From Pelosinus fermentans DSM 17108 (lineage in GTDB: Bacteria; Bacillota; Negativicutes; DSM-13327): 64,000 nucleotides of DNA. Numbering within the stretch: position 1 is the first letter of the stretch; every line of letters starts with the position of its first letter. The translations under genes and the position numbers were made by a program. A model generated the notes under the pieces. That model was not told the origin of the DNA, did no database searches, and was given only the letters and a program-made list of their open reading frames with translations. Shown here in pieces: positions 55,083 to 61,805 of the stretch. The stretch covers positions 3,001,501 to 3,065,500 of the forward strand of contig NZ_AKVN02000001.1 in NCBI RefSeq assembly GCF_000271485.2, given 5' to 3'.

Positions 55083-55571
55083 CTATATCTTTGATAACCG
55101 AATTCTATTTTCTAAAAAATCAGCAACCTCTTTGATCGCTTCCAGCTTAAAATAAGGGACACCAGTATAAATTTGCTGATCTGCAACTAAGGCAATCCGA
55201 TTCTTTTTTAGGCCAATATATTCTCGTCCCTGCCGATGTACCTCAATTTGTGGTTTCTCTTCCAGTTTAAACCCCTCTGTTAAAATTAAATCCACATTGC
55301 TAATCCCTTGAATAATCTCATCCAGCGCAAGTGGCTGGGTAAGGGTGTGCACGATTGCTACTTGATGTGCAGAGGCAATGCATACAACATCAGCACCAGC
55401 TTGACGGTGCTTCCATGTATCCGTCCCAGCATGATCCATTTCAAAATCATGACCATCATGTTTGATCACTGCAATACGATAACCACGATTTTTCAGCTCA
55501 CGAATAACCTTTGTCAAAAGCGTCGTTTTACCGCTATTGGAATAACCTACAAAGGAAACAAGGGGTATCAT
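55083..55571 (-). CDS. mobB: Molybdopterin-guanine dinucleotide biosynthesis protein B
   Basis: A 162-residue P-loop GTPase that helps MobA make the guanine dinucleotide cofactor needed by NarG. Walker A is SFVGYSNSGKTTLLTKVI near residue 8, then AVIKHDGHDFEMDHAGTDT, and the LILTEGFKLEEKPQIEVHR motif near 100. ATG 55571 has AAGGAA 7 bases upstream. No mobA or moeA is in view. It lies between moaA and moaC. Confidence 0.92.
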   Translation of the reverse strand: MIPLVSFVGYSNSGKTTLLTKVIRELKNRGYRIAVIKHDGHDFEMDHAGTDTWKHRQAGADVVCIASAHQVAIVHTLTQPLALDEIIQGISNVDLILTEGFKLEEKPQIEVHRQGREYIGLKKNRIALVADQQIYTGVPYFKLEAIKEVADFLENRIRLSKI

Positions 55572-55604
55572 AGTCACTTTCCTTCTTTCTACTATTACTT
55601 TAAA

Positions 55605-56576
55605 TTAGCCACCAATACGATGCATACCTCTTTTACCTTTTCCCCCATTCTTCAAGTCACATTCCTTAGGTTTATTCCAGATCACTTGTTTTATCGTATC
55701 CAAGAGCTTTTGATCAGAAATTCCTGCACGCAGCCTTTCACGCAAGGAATATTCCTGGTTCGATAACAGACAAGGTTTAAGATTGCCATCAGGAGTAAGA
55801 CGAATTCGATTGCAAGAACTGCAGAAATGTTGAGAAATAGGAGTAATAAAACCAATTGAGCCCTGTGCCTGAGGGAAGCGATATATTTGAGCAGGTGAGT
55901 GATTACTCATTTCAGGAATCAGTTTGGCAAAGCCAGCTTTTAAAAGTTGCTGCTTCATTTTATCTGCTGCAAATAAATATTTTCGTTCCAATGCAAAGGG
56001 CATATATTCAATAAATCGAACCTGATAGGGATTATTTATGGCCAATTTCGCAAAATCAGCAATTTCATCTGAATTTATACCATTCATAACTACCATATTT
56101 AACTTAATCGGTGTAAGGCCTATTTCTTGCGCTTTTTTTATTCCTGCCAATACCCGATACAATACATCATGTCCTGTTATCTGTTTAAATCGCTCAGGAT
56201 CTAATGTATCAAGACTCACATTGATACGTTTCACCCCAGCTTCCTTTAAAAGAGAAGCATATTCTTCCAGCATACTACCATTCGTTGTTACAGCCACTTC
56301 TTTGATCCCAGGAATAGCTGTTACCTTATGTAAAAAGCCAATAATCCCTTTACGTATCAAAGGCTCACCACCAGTAATACGTACTTTATCAACCCCTAAA
56401 CTGGCAAAGGCAGTAATAATGCGCAAGATTTCTTCATACCGTAAAATATCATTATGCTCCATCCATTTTACACCTTCTGAAGGCATACAGTATAGGCATC
56501 GAAAATTGCACCTATCCGTTACTGCTACTCGCAGGTAATGAATGCGCCTTCCCACACTGTCATATAAACCATTCAT
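55605..56576 (-). CDS. moaA: GTP 3',8-cyclase
   Basis: A 323-residue radical-SAM enzyme for the first step of molybdenum cofactor synthesis. The SAM-cluster Cys are in TDRCNFRCLYCMPSEGV (CX3CX2C) near residues 24-31, then RITGGEPLIRKGI, and the C-terminal cluster is SSCNRIRLTPDGNLKPCL. ATG 56576 has AGGAGG 8 bases upstream. The longer frame from 56714 adds no family sequence. The leader upstream can form alternative RNA pairings (see the leader entry). It is probably the first gene of the Moco operon. Confidence 0.95.
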   Translation of the reverse strand: MNGLYDSVGRRIHYLRVAVTDRCNFRCLYCMPSEGVKWMEHNDILRYEEILRIITAFASLGVDKVRITGGEPLIRKGIIGFLHKVTAIPGIKEVAVTTNGSMLEEYASLLKEAGVKRINVSLDTLDPERFKQITGHDVLYRVLAGIKKAQEIGLTPIKLNMVVMNGINSDEIADFAKLAINNPYQVRFIEYMPFALERKYLFAADKMKQQLLKAGFAKLIPEMSNHSPAQIYRFPQAQGSIGFITPISQHFCSSCNRIRLTPDGNLKPCLLSNQEYSLRERLRAGISDQKLLDTIKQVIWNKPKECDLKNGGKGKRGMHRIGG

Positions 56577-56614
56577 CCTGCAACCTCCTGTCTTATTTTT
56601 ATGCAAAATACTAT

Positions 56615-56714
56615 GGTCTTTATCCGATGACCAACTCGCTATAAGACTCCCCCTCTTCCAAAAGATAGTTCGTGTGCAATTAAGTCCGGCGGATAAGTAC
56701 AACAAATCGGTCAT
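56615..56714 (-). promoter_or_regulatory. moaA leader with mutually exclusive inverted repeats
   Basis: On the minus strand ATGACC (56709-56714) can pair with GGTCAT (56627-56632), and TTATCCG (56690-56696) with CGGATAA (56620-56626), the two helices crossing. GGTC can also pair locally with GACC (56615-56618). This fits a switch-like 5' UTR of some 100 bases, ending about 30 bases before the moaA Shine-Dalgarno. I cannot verify whether it is a molybdenum-cofactor riboswitch. Function inferred from position and fold only. Confidence 0.4.
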
Positions 56715-56791
56715 TTGGTGTTAACCCCATCTAAATCAAGTCTCTTGCAACAATTCTAAATGAAGATTACTCTCATACTGTATTGATAGTA

Positions 56792-57451
56792 TTAGCCTTC
56801 CAAATCTAATAATCCTTTTTTCATTGCGTATCTAACCATTTCCGGTCTAGTTTTTAAATCAAGTTTTTCCATGATTCTAGCCTTGTAAGCTTCAACGGTC
56901 TTAACAGAAAGACAAAGTTGCTCAGCAATGTCTTTATTAGCATACCCCATAGCCACCAAGCGCAATGTTTGTTTCTCTCGTTCTGTTAATAATTGCAATG
57001 ACTCAAATTCTTCGCTTTTATTTCCCTGCCGTAAAAATCTCTCAATTAAAGATTTAGCAGCAGATGGATATAAATAAGATTCCCCTTGGTGAACTGTGCG
57101 AATGGCTTTGAGTAAATCAAAGTCAGGAGCAGTTTTTACAATATATCCCACTGCCCCCGCCTTTAAAGACTGAAATAGATATTCTTCATCATCGTGCATG
57201 GTTAGAATCAGCACTCGAATCTCTGGTAGTAATTCCTTTAATCTAGCAGTAGCAATCAGACCATTCTCACCTGGAGGCATGCTCAAATCCATAAGTACCA
57301 CCTGAGGAAGAAGTTTTACCCCTAATTCTACCGCTTCTCTTCCATCAGCAGCCACCCCTACCACTTGCATATCCTGCTGGGAATTAATTAACATAGCTAA
57401 TCCCGAACGGACAACAGCGTGATCATCAGCTATTAGAACACGAATGGTCAT
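56792..57451 (-). CDS. nreC: NarL/NreC-type response regulator
   Basis: A 219-residue regulator. Receiver domain with phosphoacceptor D55 (VVLMDLSMPPGENG) and switch residues in VLILTMHDDEEY and GYIVKTAPDF. C-terminal LuxR/GerE helix-turn-helix is LLTEREKQTLRLVAMGYANK followed by LCLSVKTVEAYKARIMEKL. The start overlaps the kinase gene by 26 bases. It is the DNA-binding output of the sensing unit with the upstream kinase and GAF protein, and probably controls narGHJI. The name follows Staphylococcus NreC. Confidence 0.88.
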   Translation of the reverse strand: MTIRVLIADDHAVVRSGLAMLINSQQDMQVVGVAADGREAVELGVKLLPQVVLMDLSMPPGENGLIATARLKELLPEIRVLILTMHDDEEYLFQSLKAGAVGYIVKTAPDFDLLKAIRTVHQGESYLYPSAAKSLIERFLRQGNKSEEFESLQLLTEREKQTLRLVAMGYANKDIAEQLCLSVKTVEAYKARIMEKLDLKTRPEMVRYAMKKGLLDLEG

Positions 57452-58511
57452 AGATTATTTCCTCCTCTTTGCCCAAGGGAACATATACACGAATCGTAGT
57501 ACCATGATCACATCCGGAAGTAATTTTAAGAGTACCGCCAATCAATTTCGCTCTTTCTCGCATACCATAAAGCCCTAATCCTGTTCCCATCACTTCTATT
57601 TTCTCTAGATTAAAACCCCTTCCCAAATCTATAACTGCCAAATACAATAGTTGATCCTGTTCTTCAAAATGTATCTCTAATGTATCAATATTCGCATATT
57701 TAGCCGCATTTATCATAGCTTCTTGACAAATACGATAAAGTGCTGTTTCTATCGATGCTCCATAACGACGCTCTTGTCCTACAACGGATAACCTTGTTAC
57801 AATTCCATAGGTTCGCTCAAACTGTTTAATGAAAGAACGTAAGGCTGGTACAATTCCCCAATCATCAAGTGAGGAAGGTCTTAGATCTACAGCAATATGT
57901 CGGACTTCACTCAAAGCTTGAACCGCCATATCTCTCACTAATTGAAAATGACTTTTTAAGTCATTTTCTAGTTCCATCTGTTCAATTATATTAAGTCCTA
58001 CAATCATGCTGTAAATGGTTTGCCCCACTCCATCATGCAGCTCACGAGACACACGCTTACGTTCCCCTTCTTGCGCCTGAATCATATAATTCGCCATTTT
58101 TTTTTGAACATATTTTTGGTCTTGCTTATTGTATTCGGACATATCGCGAAGTACGACGATCAAAAAACCACCAGCATTCTGCGGCAAACGAGTTGTACTA
58201 GCTGATACCGAAAAAATATGTCCCTTTCTGTGCAATAAACGAATTTTAAAGGAAGACATACTTTCTAAGGTAGTAAAACAATTTATACAAACTGTAAAAT
58301 CTGCACACCTTTCCATCCCATGACAAATATCACATAAACTCATTTTATGAATCAGCTCTTCAGTACAATAGCCCGTCAGCATTTCGATTGACGGATTCGC
58401 ATCAATAATAATACCCTTATCATCTAAAATGACAATTGCATCGCTTCCATACTGAAAAATGTCTTTAAATAATGGCTCCGAAGTTTTCTGCCTCACGCCA
58501 ATAGCCTCCAT
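57426..58511 (-). CDS. nreB: Oxygen-sensing-type cytoplasmic histidine kinase (NreB-like)
   Basis: A 361-residue kinase with PAS domain (residues 10-125) and HisKA_3 domain with phospho-His at residue 159 (RKRVSRELHDGVGQTIYSMI). The ATPase part ends with GTGLGLYGMRERAKLIGG. The PAS contains C60, C63, C75 and C78, a CX2CX11CX2C spacing that matches the oxygen-labile 4Fe-4S site known in staphylococcal NreB. An extra Cys69 lies between. No membrane segment is present. It is cotranscribed with nreA-like and nreC-like genes and stands just downstream of narGHJI. Confidence 0.88.
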   Translation of the reverse strand: MEAIGVRQKTSEPLFKDIFQYGSDAIVILDDKGIIIDANPSIEMLTGYCTEELIHKMSLCDICHGMERCADFTVCINCFTTLESMSSFKIRLLHRKGHIFSVSASTTRLPQNAGGFLIVVLRDMSEYNKQDQKYVQKKMANYMIQAQEGERKRVSRELHDGVGQTIYSMIVGLNIIEQMELENDLKSHFQLVRDMAVQALSEVRHIAVDLRPSSLDDWGIVPALRSFIKQFERTYGIVTRLSVVGQERRYGASIETALYRICQEAMINAAKYANIDTLEIHFEEQDQLLYLAVIDLGRGFNLEKIEVMGTGLGLYGMRERAKLIGGTLKITSGCDHGTTIRVYVPLGKEEEIIYDHSCSNS

Positions 58512-58532
58512 TATAGTAAATGCATGCTTTTC

Positions 58533-58967
58533 TCAGATACCTATTATATTTTCCATTTCTTTAGCAACTTGTTTCACTAATCCAACTATCACTTCTTCTA
58601 TTCTACATGGATTACGATAACCAATTAATAACACACCTTTTACTCTTCCCGCTATCAAGACTGGAACTCCCAAAGCGGATCGCAGTTCTTCAGCATAAAG
58701 AATGGGATATTCTTGAGGGTCATCATGTTGCCTATGCTCATAATTCTCTAATATCATTGGCCTACCTGCCATCAATACTTTTCCTGCAATTCCTTTACCA
58801 GAACGTAATACAATTCGTCGAAAACGTTCATTTTTATTACCTACTGCATATTTCCAACGAATAACAGCTTCTCCTGGCTCTTGACAGGCAAAAGCCGAGA
58901 AGTCAGCATCAGTCCGTTGTCGTAACTCCTCCAAATATTTATTAATTACTCCTGCTAGTGTATCCAT
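58533..58967 (-). CDS. nreA: GAF-domain protein, probable nitrate receptor (NreA-like)
   Basis: A 144-residue single GAF domain: RQRTDADFSAFACQEPGEAV, VIRWKYAVGNKNERFRRIVL, GKGIAGKVLMAGRPMILENYE, ELRSALGVPVLIAGRVKGVLL. By position before the kinase and by length it fits NreA, which binds nitrate and controls NreB. The nitrate-contacting residues were not checked. GGGAGA lies 7 bases before the ATG. It is the first gene of the three-gene sensor operon, 22 bases ahead of the kinase, with a terminator after narI separating it from the nar genes. Confidence 0.8.
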   Translation of the reverse strand: MDTLAGVINKYLEELRQRTDADFSAFACQEPGEAVIRWKYAVGNKNERFRRIVLRSGKGIAGKVLMAGRPMILENYEHRQHDDPQEYPILYAEELRSALGVPVLIAGRVKGVLLIGYRNPCRIEEVIVGLVKQVAKEMENIIGI

Positions 58968-59050
58968 TAAGAAATTCTCCCGAAATATTAATTTTACTTA
59001 CAATTTAGCACAGTTTCTATTTAAAAGCAAAGACAAAGAAGGTTATGAAA

Positions 59051-59085
59051 TAAGGGCAATCTAAAAAATAACTTTGATTGCCCTT
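59051..59085 (-). terminator. Terminator between narI and the nreABC genes
   Basis: Stem TAAGGGCAATC/GATTGCCCTTA with a 14-base loop just after the narI stop; the T-rich tract in the loop side is weak. It probably ends the narGHJI transcript and leaves nreABC with its own promoter. Confidence 0.55.
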
Positions 59086-59090
59086 ACAAC

Positions 59091-59792
59091 TCAATGAAAT
59101 GATTTTACTTTTAAGTCCTTACTAAAATATTGAATATATGCTCTGTTGATATATTCAATAGGCATACTCCATACATGTACCAATCTTGTAAAAGGCCACA
59201 ATGCAAATATTCCAAAACCCACTACAACATGAAGTTTGAACACCAAAGGTACAGCAGCCATAAAGGAAGCAGCAGGCTGCAAAAATAATAAACCTCTAAA
59301 CCAAGGACCAATGGTTTCCCGATAATCAAAACTACCTGTACTCAGTACATTTGTAATTGTACTTGCCAACCCTAACGAAACTTCAATCAGCACCAATATC
59401 ACAACAATTAAATCAGCTGCACTACTAACTGCAAATACACGATCATTGCCAAAGCGGCGCAGCGTAAGAATAAGAATACCTGCTAATGCGACCAGGCCAG
59501 CTGGTCCTCCACCATAAACAGCAGCCATATGATACATCTGTTCATTTACTCCAATGGATTCAAAAAAGGCCTTAGGGATCAACAGACCAGAAATGTGCCC
59601 TCCAACGACGGCTAAAATACCAGCGTGAAACAACATACTACCCCACCATAAACTACGTTTTTCTAATAATTCACTTGATTTAGCTGTCCACCCTAATTGA
59701 TCCGTATTATAACGATAAATATGCCCAACAACAAAAATAGTTAACGCTATATAAGGATAGATCACCCATAGAAATTGTTCTGTGAATTTCAT
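59091..59792 (-). CDS. narI: Respiratory nitrate reductase gamma subunit (cytochrome b)
   Basis: A 233-residue membrane protein with about five transmembrane helices. It carries the di-heme b anchor: His candidates are in FVVGHIYRYN, SMLFHAGILAVVGGHI and VFKLHVVVGFGIFALWPFTR-LVH. It takes quinol electrons and passes them to NarH. ATG 59792 has AGGAGG upstream and overlaps the narJ stop as ATGA. The longer frame to 59855 is within narJ. It anchors NarGH to the inner membrane with the catalytic face on the cytoplasmic side. Confidence 0.95.
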   Translation of the reverse strand: MKFTEQFLWVIYPYIALTIFVVGHIYRYNTDQLGWTAKSSELLEKRSLWWGSMLFHAGILAVVGGHISGLLIPKAFFESIGVNEQMYHMAAVYGGGPAGLVALAGILILTLRRFGNDRVFAVSSAADLIVVILVLIEVSLGLASTITNVLSTGSFDYRETIGPWFRGLLFLQPAASFMAAVPLVFKLHVVVGFGIFALWPFTRLVHVWSMPIEYINRAYIQYFSKDLKVKSFH

Positions 59793-60334
59793 GATAGATC
59801 TCCTCCTGTATGGACAGTTTCTACACATGCCGCTGGTACTGTAGATGGGATGCAAAGCTCAAGCAATGCAGCGTAAGGATTATGTTTTTCCTTAAGTTGC
59901 TGCCATAATTTTTCCATACCAGGACCTACAATTTCTAGAACCTGCTTACATGATTCCTGGTTAGCAATCGCTAAGAATTCAAGCAACAGGGGAAGATAGT
60001 CAGGTAATTCCTCTGTATCTACCTCAAGTCCAGCTTGTAAATAGATTGCTTTCAAATCTGCCAGCACCTGACCACGCTTTCGATCATCAGGACAGAGCAA
60101 GGAGGTAATATACAAATTACAGTGTTCGCTAAAATCAAAAGTGTCTACATATTCTGCTGCTAATTCTTCACAACTTCTGTGGTCCAAATAATCCAGAAAA
60201 GTATCTATATTTTCTTTCTTGGGCAAATGTTCCAATTTACTTGCCAGTATACGTAATTGATTGATTTCCAGCCAGCCGCTCTTAGGATATTGCAGCAATA
60301 TGGAGAGGAATTGCAACATTTCTTTAGCTATCAC
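59789..60334 (-). CDS. narJ: Nitrate reductase assembly chaperone
   Basis: A 181-residue all-helical TorD-like chaperone that helps insert the molybdenum cofactor into NarG and attach NarGH to NarI. Family blocks are LSILLQYPKSGWLEINQLRI, AEYVDTFDFSEHCNLYITSL and LPDYLPLLLEFLA. The start is GTG 60334 with GGAGG 8 bases upstream, overlapping the end of narH by 11 bases. The longer upstream reading lies inside narH. Confidence 0.92.
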   Translation of the reverse strand: MIAKEMLQFLSILLQYPKSGWLEINQLRILASKLEHLPKKENIDTFLDYLDHRSCEELAAEYVDTFDFSEHCNLYITSLLCPDDRKRGQVLADLKAIYLQAGLEVDTEELPDYLPLLLEFLAIANQESCKQVLEIVGPGMEKLWQQLKEKHNPYAALLELCIPSTVPAACVETVHTGGDLS

Positions 60335-61805
60335 CTTCTTCACCTCCAGTGCTATAGAAAGAGTTACCCTGGGGCAGAGAATAACCACAACTACCTTGTT
60401 GTTTATATACATTCACATATTTTTCTTGATGTGATGTGGGAATAACAAAGCGATCCTCATATTTGGCAATGGCCAGCAGACGATACATACGCTCAGCAGC
60501 AATTTCATCAAGACCAGCCTTCCTTAGCTTATCCACATCAACTGTTTTGTTCATATTGATTGATCGCATATAGGTTCGCATCGCAAGCAGTTTACCTAAA
60601 GCAATTTTTACAGCTTCTGTATTACCAGCCGTCAAGATATTGGCCAAGTACTCGATGGGAATACGCATATCATCGAGTAACGGAAATAAATTTTGATTTA
60701 CTCCTTGTTCTTTTGCCGCACTAACAATGGGACTAAGAGGTGGTATATACCATACCATTGGCATGGTGCGAAATTCCGGATGCAGCGGCAGTGCCACCCC
60801 ATACCGTACAGCTAAATCATAGATGGGGGAACGCTTCGCATCCTCTAACCAATCTTCACGAATGCCATCAAGGCGAGCCTTTGCAATCACTCCAGGATCA
60901 GCCGGGTCTAAGAATACACCAAGCTGAGCCTCATATAAATTCTGTTCATTGACAGTGGATGCCGCTTCTTTTACTTTATCTGCATCATACAATATAACGC
61001 CCATATACCGCACACGCCCGGAACAAGTTTCCGAACAAATAGTTGGCTGACCAGATTCCACCCGGGGAAAGCAAAAAATACATTTTTCGGCCTTATGGGT
61101 TTGCCAATTAAAATAAACCTTTTTATACGGGCAACCCGTCATGCACAGACGCCAGCCTCGACAAGCGTCCTGATCGACTAAAACAATGCCATCTTCTTCC
61201 CGCTTATAAATAGCACCTGAAGGACATGCTGCCACACAGCCGGGATTTAGACAGTGTTCACAAAGCCTTGGTAAATAGGCCATGAAGGTCTGTTCAAACT
61301 CAAATTTCACTTTTTCCTGCATCTTTACTATATTCGGGTCCTTATTACCAGTTTGATGGGCACCTGCCAAATCATCTTCCCAGTTTGGCCCCCACTTCAA
61401 CTCCATATTCTTACCAGTAATCACTGATTTAGGACGGGCAACGGGCTGATAGCGCTTGGTGGGACTGTTCAGTAGTTTTTCATAATCATATGTCCAAGGT
61501 TCGTAGTAATCATCAAGGGTCGGCATATCAGGATTATGAAACAACTTAAATAATAACTTTGCCAAACGACTGCCGCCTTTTAGCCTGATTTTACCATCTT
61601 GTAATTCCCAACCACCTTTGTATTTTTCTTGATTTTCCCATTCCACAGGATAACCAATGCCAGGTTTGGTTTCTACATTGTTAAACCACATATACTCCGC
61701 ACCCTCACGATTGGTCCAAGTATTCTTACAGGTCACACTGCAAGTATGGCAGCCAATGCATTTATCCAAATTAATTACCATAGCCAATTGAGCTTTAATC
61801 TTCAA
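60324..61805 (-). CDS. narH: Respiratory nitrate reductase beta subunit (iron-sulfur)
   Basis: A 493-residue electron-transfer subunit with four Fe-S clusters. It starts MKIKAQLAMVINLDKCIGCH with the first Cys group (DKCIGCHTCSVTCKNTW). The second group is LCEHCLNPGCVAACPSGAIY, then ACRGWRLCMTGCPYKKVYFN, whose Trp in place of Cys marks the 3Fe-4S site, and KCIFCFPRVE and TICSETCSGRVRYMG complete the set. It passes electrons from NarI haems to NarG. The start overlaps narG by 11 bases. Confidence 0.97.
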   Translation of the reverse strand: MKIKAQLAMVINLDKCIGCHTCSVTCKNTWTNREGAEYMWFNNVETKPGIGYPVEWENQEKYKGGWELQDGKIRLKGGSRLAKLLFKLFHNPDMPTLDDYYEPWTYDYEKLLNSPTKRYQPVARPKSVITGKNMELKWGPNWEDDLAGAHQTGNKDPNIVKMQEKVKFEFEQTFMAYLPRLCEHCLNPGCVAACPSGAIYKREEDGIVLVDQDACRGWRLCMTGCPYKKVYFNWQTHKAEKCIFCFPRVESGQPTICSETCSGRVRYMGVILYDADKVKEAASTVNEQNLYEAQLGVFLDPADPGVIAKARLDGIREDWLEDAKRSPIYDLAVRYGVALPLHPEFRTMPMVWYIPPLSPIVSAAKEQGVNQNLFPLLDDMRIPIEYLANILTAGNTEAVKIALGKLLAMRTYMRSINMNKTVDVDKLRKAGLDEIAAERMYRLLAIAKYEDRFVIPTSHQEKYVNVYKQQGSCGYSLPQGNSFYSTGGEEGDS

